Below, one piece after another: positions 9,800 to 17,357 of a stretch of 64,000 bases of DNA; the stretch's first letter is position 1; the number at the start of each line of letters is the position of its first letter. Source of the stretch: Anaerolineae bacterium (GTDB lineage Bacteria; Chloroflexota; Anaerolineae; Aggregatilineales; JAFGMM01); NCBI GenBank assembly GCA_027494055.1, contig JAOSJO010000028.1:62001-126000 (forward strand). Direction: 5' to 3'. The translations under genes were made by a program, and so were the position numbers. Under the pieces are notes generated by a model, which saw nothing but the letters and a program-made list of their open reading frames with translations, searched no databases and was not told the origin of the DNA.

Positions 9800-10238
9800 C
9801 TACTGGTGCCGGCGCACCACGCGCCCCCCTTCCCAGCCGACCGGGTACAGCGCGATGTCGAGCGCCATCCACAACTGGCGGGCGTCCTCGGCGTGCAGGC
9901 GCGCGACCCACTGTCGCGTCCCCCGAAACACCCGCGACCTCGATCAACCCGTCGGAGACCAGCGTCGTCCGGACATCAGAGGTGATCGTCGGCGCTTCGG
10001 GGCCGCGCAGCGGCGTGGTCGCCGCCAGCGCCATCACGATTTGCGCCTTCTCCGGGAAGAGCATCTGCGTCAGTTGAATCCAGAGCAGGTGGGCGCAACG
10101 CCTGGAGAGCACGCGCATCCACTTCACCTGCTCGCCCGCGCCGCCGACCACAATCGCCTCGCCGTGTGGCTTACGGCTCACGAACAGGTCGGTCGTCATC
10201 CCGTATTCGGTCAACTCAGACATCATGCCGAGGCTCAC
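9800..10238 (-). CDS. Conserved-looking protein of unknown function downstream of archease (one frameshift)
   Basis: Reading leftward, the protein has a start region rich in Met (start could also be 10223), VSRKPHGEAIVVGGAGEQVKW, a hydrophobic helix around LLWIQLTQMLFPEKAQIV and IEVAG; the frame then shifts near 9940 and continues as FRGTRQWVARLHAEDARQLW and a stop at 9800. The corrected length is about 145 residues. It starts 26 bases after the archease stop on the same strand and is probably cotranscribed with selD and archease. Base composition and the clean continuation after one shift argue that it is a real gene. I do not recognise the family. Confidence 0.5.
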
Positions 10239-10264
10239 CCCTGGAAAGGCCTCGCGGCCAGGCG

Positions 10265-10684
10265 CTAGACATCGAAGACAATCGTCGCCTCAAGGCCACC
10301 CTCGTGCTGGACCACGGCCAGGTTGTGGAAGGTCACGGCCTTGATGTGCCGCCGCACCTCCACCAGCGGGCCGCCGCGCACCTCAGCGCGGAGCGCCGTC
10401 GGCGTGGCCTGCACGTCGTAGTCGGTAAAGAGCAGCCGCTCCTGTTCCATGAAGTACACCAGCTCGCTCAGCCAATCAACCAGCAACGTCTCGACATCAA
10501 GCGCTTCCAAATCGATGCGCCGGGTCGCGCGGTGGGTTGTATCTGCGACCGCCCCCGCCGCCATGACCATCCCGCGCGCCGCGTTCGCAAACAGCTTGTC
10601 CAGCGTCGCGCCGCGCACGCGGAGCGCGAAATCCGCCGTGTGCTCGATTTCCTCAAAGGGCGCGTCCGTCACCCGCCGCGTCAT
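10265..10684 (-). CDS. Archease
   Basis: Archease is a small metal-binding protein that helps the RtcB RNA ligase load GMP and turn over during tRNA splicing or RNA repair. The 139-residue product has the family start FEEIEHTADFALRVRG, with the conserved acidic metal ligand in HTAD, the middle segment LLVDWLSELVYFMEQERLLF, the HIKAVTFHNL strand and the closing IVFDV with its aspartate. The ATG at 10684 overlaps the selD stop by four bases (ATGA), so the two genes are translationally coupled. The RtcB partner gene is in this window but about 24 kb away at 35572. Confidence 0.92.
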   Translation of the reverse strand: MTRRVTDAPFEEIEHTADFALRVRGATLDKLFANAARGMVMAAGAVADTTHRATRRIDLEALDVETLLVDWLSELVYFMEQERLLFTDYDVQATPTALRAEVRGGPLVEVRRHIKAVTFHNLAVVQHEGGLEATIVFDV

Positions 10685-11733
10685 AGCACCTCCAGCGCGC
10701 CCTCGCGGCCGGCTGTCACCTCGCCGATGCTCCAGCCCTGCACGCCGCGCGCTTCGAGGCCGCGCAACAGCGCCGCCTCGCTTTCGGCAGCCACCGCGAG
10801 CAACAGCCCGCCGGAGGTCTGCGGGTCGAAGAGCAGCAGTTGCGTCGTCCGGTCCACGCCCGCGCCAAACGTCACCCACGGCCCGAAGTACGCCATGTTG
10901 CGCCCCATCCCGCCGGCGAAGTTATCCGCCTCGCCGTAGCGCACCGCGCCGGGCAGCCACGGGAGCGCGCCGGCGCGCAGGCGGAACGCCACGCCGCTCA
11001 GGTGCGCCATCTCGTGCGCGTGGCCCAACAGGCCGAAGCCGGTCACATCGGTTGCGGCGTTCACGCCCACCGCCTGCGCCGCCTGCGCCGCCTCCCGGTT
11101 CAGGCGCGCCATGCTCGCGATGGCGGCGTCAACGTCTGCCGGGTCGGCCGTCTGGTTCTTGAGCGCGGTTGTCACCACCCCCGTGCCGAGCGGCTTGGTC
11201 AGCACCAGGCGGTCGCCGGGCCGCGCGCCGCCCTTGGTGATGATGCGCTCCGGGTGCACCAGGCCGGTCACGGCCAGCCCGTACTTCGGCTCCCGGTCCG
11301 AGATGGTGTGCCCGCCCGCGACGACCGCGCCGGCCTCGCGGACCTTCTCCGCGCCGCCGCGCAGGATCGCGCTCAGAATGTCAAGGTCCACGTCGTCGGG
11401 GAAGGCCGTCAGGTTGATGGCGAAGAGCACTTCCCCGCCCATCGCGTACACGTCGCTCATCGCGTTGGCGGCGGCAATCGCCCCGAACGCATACGGATCA
11501 TCGACCACCGGCGGGAAGAAATCCGTCGTGGAGATGATCGCCTGTGTCTCGTTGAGCCGATAGACGGCCGCGTCGTCTGGCGCTGCCAACCCGACCAGCA
11601 ACGCCGGATAGTCCTCAGCCCGGTAGGTTTCGTCGAGCGGGCGCAGCACGTGCGCCAGGGCCTCTGGCCCCATTTTGGACGCTCAACCGGCGCAGCTTGC
11701 CAGCGCGGTCAGCCTGATCTCTTGTCGCGTCAC
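10681..11733 (-). CDS. selD: Selenide, water dikinase SelD, probably a selenoprotein with in-frame UGA
   Basis: SelD makes selenophosphate from selenide and ATP, the selenium donor for selenocysteine and selenouridine. The frame from 11673 downward carries the whole ATP-binding and C-terminal domains (ISTTDFFPPVVDDPYAFG, NAMSDVYAMGG, GGHTISDREPKYGLAVTG, TDVTGFGLLGHAHEM, DPQTSGGLLLAV). Upstream in the same frame, a GTG at 11733 gives VTRQEIRLTALASCAG, then UGA (11685-11683), then ASKMGPEAL. The UGA falls where E. coli SelD has its essential Cys17 and the lysine follows three positions later, so the UGA is read as selenocysteine with good reason. GCGAGGG precedes the GTG. The length of 350 residues is usual. 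A sigma-70 promoter lies at 11777-11805. Confidence 0.9.
11683..11685 (-). other. Probable selenocysteine UGA codon in selD
   Basis: The TGA is in frame between SCAG and ASK and aligns with the catalytic Cys17 position of SelD. A possible short hairpin, GGGCC-AGA-GGCCC, starts about 12 bases 3' of it and could be part of a bacterial SECIS element. Confidence 0.8.
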
Positions 11734-11776
11734 GGTCCCTCGCCTGTGATGCTTCGACGGATACAGCGTTGCTTAC

Positions 11777-11805
11777 AGTATAAGGGATGCCGACTCGCGC
11801 GACAA
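11777..11805 (-). promoter_or_regulatory. Sigma-70 type promoter for selD-archease
   Basis: On the minus strand, TTGTCG (11805-11800), a 17-base spacer and TATACT (11782-11777) lie about 45 bases before the selD GTG. Confidence 0.6.
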
Positions 11806-11963
11806 TGGGGCGCGGGGAAGTCCAACACTTCTCCGACAATCGCCGCGCGTCGCGCTTCGAAAGCATTCTAGCAGTTTATGGTGTGCGGAAGGTAAACATT
11901 CCCTTTATGACGCCGCCGCTCCAATTTGCTCCCGGTATCTGTTTGCCTTCTGGTTCCCGCGAT

Positions 11964-12136
11964 GATGGATTCTGTATGGTTGCACCGGCACTGCTCGCTT
12001 GACCGCCCCGTGGAGGCGCAGCACGCTGTCCCCGTCTACCGCCATGGCTGGCGGTAGGGGCGACCGCCGGTTCGCCTACGCACCTACATCTCAACGTTCG
12101 TGATAGGCGCACAGCCATTTCGTGACTCTGCAAAGA
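11964..12136. repeat. Dispersed composite repeat, copy 1
   Basis: The core has two adjacent hairpins, ACCGCC..GGCGGT and AGGGGCGACC..GG(T)TCGCC. Its left arm (gatggattctg, then a G+C-rich part with GGCGCAGC) matches copy 3 at 50571. Its right arm (tacatc, gtgat.ggcgcacagcc, gtgactctgc) matches copy 2 at 22630. The rest of the 562-base gap between selD and the FHA gene holds only promoters; I see no gene in it. Confidence 0.75.
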
Positions 12137-12255
12137 GATTACCAGGGTCATTTATCAAGCTTCATCACTCGGCGGGCTACGGAAACACACAACAGCACGA
12201 CGCCGGATGGACAGGGTGAACCGGTACCCTCCCGGACCACGCGCGCGACCGTGCT

Positions 12256-12285
12256 TTGACCGGCCCGCGCGGCAGACAGTATAAT
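12256..12285 (+). promoter_or_regulatory. Strong sigma-70 promoter, probably giving a leaderless mRNA
   Basis: TTGACC (12256-12261), an 18-base spacer and TATAAT (12280-12285) lead to a likely start of transcription near 12291-12293, only a few bases from the GTG (12293) and ATG (12296) of the FHA gene. No ribosome binding site would fit. Confidence 0.7.
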
Positions 12286-12295
12286 CCCCCATGTG

Positions 12296-13063
12296 ATGAG
12301 TCAGAATCGCCTCAGCCGCCTCGAAGCCCACATCGAGCGCCTGGTCGAAGGGAGCTTTGCGCGCCTGTTCGCCGGGCGTCTCGAGCCGCGCCAGGTCGCC
12401 ATCCAGCTCGCCCATGCCATGGAAGACAACGCCTACGCCGCGCCCGGCCAGAAGCGCCCCATCGCGCCCGACGCCTACACGGTCTTCATCCACCCGGAGG
12501 ACTTCGCCGCGCTGACCCAGGCCCAGCCCGACCTGGCGGCGGCGCTCGGCACGCACCTGGTTGACCTCGCCGCCCGCTCCGAGATGACGCTCACGCGCTT
12601 CCCCAGCGTCACGCTCTCGCCCAGCGTCAGCGTGCCCCGGCACACGGTGCGCGTCGCCGCCCAGATCGCGTCCGCCCCGGTCAGCACGGCCATCATCGAC
12701 GCGGACGCCGGCGCGCACACGTCGCAGCCGGCGGCCCCGCCGCCCAACGCCCGCCTCATCATCGAGGGCGAGCGCGCCATTCCGCTCACGCAGCCGACGG
12801 TCAACATCGGGCGCCGTCTGGACAACCACATCGTCATCGACGACCTGCGCATCTCGCGGCGGCACGCGCAACTGCGCCTGCGCCAGGGGCGTTATGTGCT
12901 CTTCGACCTCGGCTCCAGCGGCGGCACCGCCGTCAACGGCCAGGCGGTCCAGGAGTGCATCCTCCGGCGCGGCGACCGCATCGCGTTCGGCGGCGTGTTC
13001 GCCGTCTACCAGGAGGACCCCCCAGACACGCCGCGCCACGACACCCAGCTCCACACCGGGTAG
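12296..13063 (+). CDS. FHA-domain protein with N-terminal DUF3662 (FhaA-like)
   Basis: The first about 110 residues match the DUF3662 domain of FhaA (LSRLEAHIERLVEGSFARLFAG, then LEPRQVAIQLAHAMEDN). After a Pro/Ala linker, residues about 160-250 form a forkhead-associated domain with all key marks: VNIGRRLDNHIVIDD, ISRRHAQLRL, DLGSSGGTAVNG and LRRGDRIAFG. FHA domains bind phosphothreonine; in actinobacteria FhaA works with Ser/Thr kinases in cell-wall synthesis. No kinase is in the window. The start may be GTG 12293 or ATG 12296; the transcript is probably leaderless. A second FHA gene follows after five bases. Confidence 0.85.
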   Translation: MSQNRLSRLEAHIERLVEGSFARLFAGRLEPRQVAIQLAHAMEDNAYAAPGQKRPIAPDAYTVFIHPEDFAALTQAQPDLAAALGTHLVDLAARSEMTLTRFPSVTLSPSVSVPRHTVRVAAQIASAPVSTAIIDADAGAHTSQPAAPPPNARLIIEGERAIPLTQPTVNIGRRLDNHIVIDDLRISRRHAQLRLRQGRYVLFDLGSSGGTAVNGQAVQECILRRGDRIAFGGVFAVYQEDPPDTPRHDTQLHTG

Positions 13064-13068
13064 GCTCA

Positions 13069-13503
13069 GTGAGCGAAGAACTGCTCTTTGTGCTGCGGAC
13101 GCTCGCCGCCGTGCTGCTCTACGCCTTTCTCGGCGGGCTGTTCTACCTGCTCTGGCGCGACTACCGCGCAGCCGCCGCCCAGGCCGCGCAGAAGGAGCGC
13201 CCCAGGGCCGGCTCGTGGTGGTAAGCGCACCGGACGGCCTCTCGCCGCAGCAGGCCGTGTTCCCGCTGCACCCGCTCACGACGGTGGGCCGCGCGCTCAC
13301 CAATTCGGTCGTCCTGCCGGACACGTTCGCCAGCTATGACCACGCCACGCTCACCCTGCGCGGCGGGAGGTGGTGGCTCCAGGACCTGGATAGCTCGAAC
13401 GGGACGACGCTCAACGGCGCGCTGATTACCGAGCCGACCGTGATTGCGTCGGGGGGACATCATCGGCATTGGACGGACAAAGCTCCGCCTGGAACTTGAC
13501 TGA
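13069..13503 (+). CDS. Membrane-anchored FHA-domain protein (FhaB-like; two frameshifts)
   Basis: From the GTG at 13069 the protein has a short N-terminal membrane helix (LAAVLLYAFLGGLFYLLW), a charged linker, then an FHA domain: TTVGRALTNSVVLPD, SYDHATLTLRGGRWWLQDL and DSSNGTTLNG, ending IIGIGRTKLRLELD. This is the layout of FhaB/FipA-type proteins that dock on phosphorylated partners at the membrane. The frame shifts near 13200 and near 13455, each in a G run. The corrected length is about 145 residues. It is cotranscribed with the DUF3662 gene just upstream. Confidence 0.8.
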
Positions 13504-13578
13504 TCCAGACGGAGCCTGACGCCATCGGGGTGATGCGGAAAACGCGCCGGCGAGGCCGCCGCCGCGCGAAAACAGCGG

Positions 13579-13941
13579 TTACTTGCGGATCGCCTCGCGG
13601 ATGATCTGTACCACCTGGTCCATCTCGACGGGCTTGAGCAGCGTGTGCGTCGCGCCCGCCGCCGCCGCCGACTCGAGGAAATACGGGTACGCCGTAATCA
13701 CGATGATGGGCATATCGGCCCACTTGAGCTTGCCCCTGATGTGGTCGATTACGACCGTCCCCGACACCTCCGGCATGGCGATGTCCAGGAGCACGGCGTC
13801 CGGGCGCTCCTTCTTGAGCGCGTCAATGGCCTGCGCGCCGTTGCCCGCCTCCAGGGTGTCAAAGCCGGCGGTCTCGAACACGCGCTTGTACAGGCGGCGC
13901 AGGTCGCTATCGTCCTCTACCAAAAGCACGACTTGGGGCAT
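13579..13941 (-). CDS. Single-domain response regulator
   Basis: The 120-residue protein is a lone CheY-like receiver domain. It shows the acidic pair in LLVEDDSDL, the phospho-acceptor aspartate in VLLDIAMPE, the switch threonine in ITAYPY and the lysine in LLKPVE. There is no output domain, so it must act by protein contact, for example in a phosphorelay. The ATG at 13941 has a strong upstream site, GGAGGGAG. It converges with the FHA gene pair and is divergent from the SDR gene. The partner kinase is not adjacent. Confidence 0.9.
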   Translation of the reverse strand: MPQVVLLVEDDSDLRRLYKRVFETAGFDTLEAGNGAQAIDALKKERPDAVLLDIAMPEVSGTVVIDHIRGKLKWADMPIIVITAYPYFLESAAAAGATHTLLKPVEMDQVVQIIREAIRK

Positions 13942-14080
13942 CCAGCTCCCTCCGCTCGGTGCATCGATTTCATGCAGTATACACAACCCCGCGCGTTTGC
14001 GGTAGTGCCTCTCTGTGGTACTATCTGCGGCGCACATTCCCCATGACGGCACGCACGCAACGCTTTTAGGAGGCACTCCA

Positions 14081-14872
14081 ATGGACCTCGGTCTCAGTGG
14101 CAAACGCGCCCTCGTCGCCGCCGCCAGCCGCGGGCTGGGCGCTGCAACGGCGCGCTGTCTCTCGCTTGAGGGCGCTCAGGTTGCGATCTGCGCACGCGAC
14201 AAGAAGCGCCTGGCGGAAACCGCCGACGTGATCAGCAAGGAAAGCGGCAACCCCGTCTACCCGCTGGTCGCCGATCTGAGCCGGTCGGCGCAGATCACGG
14301 CGATGGTCGTCGCTGCGGCAGAGACACTGGGGGGCCTGGACATCCTGGTCACGAACGCGGGCGGGCCGCCGCCGGGGACCTTCGAAAGCACGCCGCTCGA
14401 TGCGTGGGCGGCGGCGACCGAGCTGACCTTCCTCTCGGCGGTGCGCCTGGTCCATGCCGCGCTGCCCTTCCTGCGCCAGTCGGAAAGCCCGGCGATTCTC
14501 ACAATCTCGTCGTTGAGCGTCAAGCAGCCTATCGCCAACCTCGTGCTCTCCAACGCGGTCCGCCCCGCCGTGGTCGGCCTCACGAAGGCGCTTGCGGAGG
14601 AACTCGGCCCGGAGGGCATCCGCGTCAACAGCATCCTGCCCGGCCTCACTCGCACCGAGCGCGTCGAGGCACTCATCGAGGCAGACATGGCGCGCAACGG
14701 CACGACCTACGAGGAAGAGATGGCGGTGCGCGTGCGCAACACCCCGCTGCGCCGCATGGCCGAGCCGGAGGAGTTCGCCAGGGTCGCCGCCTTCCTGTGC
14801 TCGCCGGCGGCCAGCTACGTGCACGGCGCGATGGTGCCGGTGGACGGCGGCGCGATCAAGGCGACGCTCTAG
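14081..14872 (+). CDS. Short-chain dehydrogenase-like protein without the Tyr-Lys active site
   Basis: This is a 263-residue SDR fold protein (BKR-like). It has ALVAAASRGLGAATA in place of the usual TGxxxGIG motif, the central LVTNAGGPPPG, and the C-terminal PVDGG end. The catalytic YxxxK is replaced: the segment reads SSLSVKQPIANLVLSNAVRPAVVG, where Ser and Arg stand at the Tyr and Lys positions. This is known from a subgroup of SDRs whose reaction is unclear. The ATG at 14081 has an excellent AGGAGG upstream. Its stop overlaps the stop of the convergent exporter gene by four bases. The substrate is unknown. Confidence 0.85.
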   Translation: MDLGLSGKRALVAAASRGLGAATARCLSLEGAQVAICARDKKRLAETADVISKESGNPVYPLVADLSRSAQITAMVVAAAETLGGLDILVTNAGGPPPGTFESTPLDAWAAATELTFLSAVRLVHAALPFLRQSESPAILTISSLSVKQPIANLVLSNAVRPAVVGLTKALAEELGPEGIRVNSILPGLTRTERVEALIEADMARNGTTYEEEMAVRVRNTPLRRMAEPEEFARVAAFLCSPAASYVHGAMVPVDGGAIKATL

Positions 14873-15768
14873 GCCCTCCGGGCGGGTCGCCTGGCCGCGC
14901 GCGTGACCAGCCACACGCCGGCCAGGATCGCCCCGCCGCCGGCGAGCGTGAGCGGGCGCACCGGCTCGCCGAGCAGGAGCGCCGCCAGCGCCAGCGTCAC
15001 CAGCGGCTCGATGTAGAGGAAAACCCCCACCTGCGAGGCGTCCAGCTCCGCGAGCGCGTCATACCAGAAGAGCTGCGCCAGCGCCGAGACGAACACCGCC
15101 AGAAACCCCAGCGCCAGCCAGCCGGTCGCATCCAGGCGGCCAGGGGCCTGCCAGCCCTCCCGCGCCACGAAGGCCGGCAGCGTCCACAGGCAGCCGAGCG
15201 CCATCACGTGCGTCATCAGCACGCCGGGTCGCCGCCGCCCGGCCACGCGCTTGCTCAGCACCGAGTACACCGCCCACGTGATCGCGCTGGAGAACACCAG
15301 CACGTCGCCCACCGTGCTGGGGAGCGCGAGCACGTCCAGCCCGCCGGCCTGCGCAACCACGATCAGCAGCGCGCCGCCCATCGCCAGCGCGAAACCGGCG
15401 ACCTTGTGCGCGCCAAAGCGCTCGCCCAGGAACCGCCACGAGAGCAGCGCGATGAACACCGGCGAGAGCGCCACCATCCAGCCGGTGGTGGTGGCCGAGG
15501 TGAGCGTGAGGCCGACGGCCTGGATGGCGAGGTGCAGCGCGATCCCGACCAGGCCGAGCACGGCCAGGTCGAGCAGCAGCCGGTCGCGTATCCAGCCGTC
15601 CCAGCGCCCGCGCACCCGCATCAGCGCGTAGAGCACGACAGCGCCGCCGAACGTGCGCAGCGTCACCAGCGCGAGCGGGTCGATCTGCGCGACGACGACC
15701 TTGGTGGCGACGAACGACGCTCCCCAGATGGTGATGGCGGCCAGGGCTTTGAGGCTCGCAGCGCGCAC
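14869..15768 (-). CDS. EamA/DMT-family transporter
   Basis: This is an inner-membrane permease of the drug/metabolite superfamily with about ten helices in two EamA repeats. The first repeat starts LAAITIWGASFVATKVV and includes GWMVALSPVFIALLSWRFLGER; the second begins VLVFSSAITWAVYSVLSKR and ends FLYIEPLVTLALAALLLGEP. The length of 299 residues is typical. Such proteins export amino acids or other small metabolites; the substrate cannot be read from the sequence. The gene stands alone on the minus strand with its start at 15768. Confidence 0.9.
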   Translation of the reverse strand: MRAASLKALAAITIWGASFVATKVVVAQIDPLALVTLRTFGGAVVLYALMRVRGRWDGWIRDRLLLDLAVLGLVGIALHLAIQAVGLTLTSATTTGWMVALSPVFIALLSWRFLGERFGAHKVAGFALAMGGALLIVVAQAGGLDVLALPSTVGDVLVFSSAITWAVYSVLSKRVAGRRRPGVLMTHVMALGCLWTLPAFVAREGWQAPGRLDATGWLALGFLAVFVSALAQLFWYDALAELDASQVGVFLYIEPLVTLALAALLLGEPVRPLTLAGGGAILAGVWLVTRAARRPARRA

Positions 15769-15951
15769 GGTGTTCTCCTGTTAGAGGGCGGAGCCGCCAA
15801 ATGCGGGGGATTATAGCGCGTTGCCGTCGCGCTAAGGCAACAACACCTTTGCATCTAATATAGGTTTGCATAGAATAGGAAGTGCAAGAATGTGCGGGGT
15901 GACAAGTCCCGCCGACCTGTCACCCCACCGGTCAATGGACTTGGCTGTCAG

Positions 15952-16134
15952 CTAGCTAGTCTTTGTCGGATCGGCTAGCTGATAGCCTTGTCCTTGCTTA
16001 GGGGTTGGCGGAAACGGTTCGCCTTGAACCACAGTCCGCTCGACCGTCGTCAGCTTGCCCGTGCGTGCCGAGACAATGACGTACTGCCCGGACTTGGGGC
16101 ACCGCTGGCCTGGACGGAAAGTTCGCTTTGCCAT
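15952..16134 (-). CDS. YjzC-like small protein
   Basis: The 60-residue basic protein (KRTFRPGQRCPKSGQYVIV, then a GEPFPPTPKQGQGY end) resembles the YjzC family of small Bacillota/Chloroflexota proteins, which have a beta-rich 'PGQ..P.SG.Y' pattern and no known function. A strong site, GGAGAAGGAGG, precedes the ATG at 16134. Upstream on the same strand are a CIRCE-linked promoter (16376-16404) and a terminator-like hairpin, so the gene could be under heat-shock control by read-through. This is inference from position. Confidence 0.6.
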   Translation of the reverse strand: MAKRTFRPGQRCPKSGQYVIVSARTGKLTTVERTVVQGEPFPPTPKQGQGYQLADPTKTS

Positions 16135-16255
16135 AGCTATGTAACCTCCTTCTCCCCAACGATTTCACATTTGTGATCTGCGGCAGGCAAAATCGGATAC
16201 CACAAGCAATGCTTGGGCGGGACGGCTCTGACCTGCCCACCGCGATTGGGCACAT

Positions 16256-16300
16256 CCTAAAACAAAACGACCGACTCCGGTCAGATGAGTTCGGTCGTTT
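16256..16300 (-). terminator. Terminator-like hairpin in the leader of the YjzC-like gene
   Basis: On the minus strand, the arms AAACGACCGA and TCGGTCGTTT (16300-16291 and 16274-16265) are followed by TTTGTTTT. It lies between the CIRCE promoter and the YjzC-like gene, so it ends a short transcript of about 110 bases or works as an attenuator. Confidence 0.65.
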
Positions 16301-16375
16301 CATAACGTCTCAGTGAGTTTTGGGTGATTTTATTCCGTGAATGATTCGCTTTCAACATGTCCGTTACCCAAGCTC

Positions 16376-16404
16376 AGTATATCTGAATTACTGCGCGTCG
16401 TCAA
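16376..16404 (-). promoter_or_regulatory. Sigma-70 promoter next to the CIRCE operator
   Basis: On the minus strand, TTGACG (16404-16399), 17 bases, then TATACT (16381-16376). It reads toward the hairpin at 16300 and the YjzC-like gene. Confidence 0.7.
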
Positions 16405-16430
16405 TAGCACTCTCATCACTAGAGTGCTAA
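16404..16430. promoter_or_regulatory. CIRCE element (HrcA operator)
   Basis: ATAGCACTC, nine bases, GAGTGCTAA: the 9-9-9 inverted repeat bound by the heat-shock repressor HrcA, with only the first base off the consensus TTAGCACTC. It touches the -35 box of the minus-strand promoter. No groES, groEL, dnaK or hrcA gene is near. Confidence 0.85.
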
Positions 16431-16505
16431 AGCGAGGCGTGCCTGTCTGATTTCGTGCGTGCTGGTACGGATCTGACCAGAGCCTCGAAATCGCATAGCT
16501 TCTTA

Positions 16506-16581
16506 CCTCACCCCCCGCCGCGCCTGCGAGCCTGCCTTCCCCTCTCCATTTTCATGGAGAGGGGGGATTGAGGGGGTGAGG
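16506..16581. repeat. Long nested palindrome
   Basis: Outer arms CCTCACCCCC and GGGGGTGAGG enclose inner arms CCCCTCTCCAT and ATGGAGAGGGG around a four-base loop. It lies in the 600-base gap between the YjzC-like gene and the sigma factor; with the CIRCE unit it accounts for most of that gap. Confidence 0.75.
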
Positions 16582-16733
16582 CAAACAGCAATCGCTCTCT
16601 GGCGCGCAGCGCGTCCACATAATTTTGCGACTCCCCGAAAGCCGGCACAGAATACGTCCATTCTGTAACACGCTCCGTGCTGCCGTGTCTTTTCTTGGTG
16701 AAGGCTACCGGTAGCACAACGCAGGCGGTGATC

Positions 16734-17357
16734 ATGGCAGAGCAGCCCGCGGAGGCGTCCGCGCGCGTGTGGGACGCCGAAGCTCAGGAGGAAATCCGCA
16801 TCATGCAGGCGGCGCGCGCCAACCCGGCGCGGTTCGCGCCCATCTATGAGCGCTACTTTGCGCGCATCTATGGCTACTGTGTGCGCCGCGTCGCCACCCC
16901 GCAGGAGGCGGAAGACCTCACAAGCCAGGTGTTCACCCGCGCGCTCGTGGGCCTTCCGAAGTATCGAGGCGGGCAGGTCGCCGTGTGGCTCTTTCGCATC
17001 GCACACAACGCCGTCGTCAACCACCTGCGCGGCCGGCGGCCCCAGGTCTCGCTGGAGGCCGCCGACCTCGACGTGACCGACGACGGCCCGGAGCCGGGCG
17101 CGCGCCTGGACGAGGCCGAGGCGCTGGAGGCGCTGCGCGACCTCGTTGCGGCGCTGCCAGACGCGCAGCAAGACCTGCTCGCGCTCAAGGTCGTCGCCGG
17201 GCTGACCTCCGAAGAGGTCGGCGCGGTGCTCGGCAAGAGCGCCGGGGCGGTCCGCGTGGAGCTGCACCGGGTCATCAAGAAGCTGCGCGCGCAGTACACC
17301 GCAACGTATGGGGCCGAGTGGTCCGGGCCCAGCGCCAACGGCAAGGAGAGGCAGTGA
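16734..17357 (+). CDS. ECF-type RNA polymerase sigma factor
   Basis: The 207-residue protein has sigma region 2 (FAPIYERYFARIYGYCVRR, EAEDLTSQVFTRAL, VWLFRIAHNAVVNHLRGRR) at about residues 35-105 and region 4 (ALPDAQQDLLALKVVAGLTSEEVGAVLGKS, then VRVELHRVIKKLR) at about 140-195, with no region 3, as in ECF sigma factors. It directs RNA polymerase to stress or envelope promoters. The start ATG at 16734 has a modest GGCGGTG site; an upstream frame from 16677 is open but less likely. Its TGA shares a base with the ATG of the next gene, a large membrane protein that is probably its anti-sigma factor. Confidence 0.88.
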   Translation: MAEQPAEASARVWDAEAQEEIRIMQAARANPARFAPIYERYFARIYGYCVRRVATPQEAEDLTSQVFTRALVGLPKYRGGQVAVWLFRIAHNAVVNHLRGRRPQVSLEAADLDVTDDGPEPGARLDEAEALEALRDLVAALPDAQQDLLALKVVAGLTSEEVGAVLGKSAGAVRVELHRVIKKLRAQYTATYGAEWSGPSANGKERQ

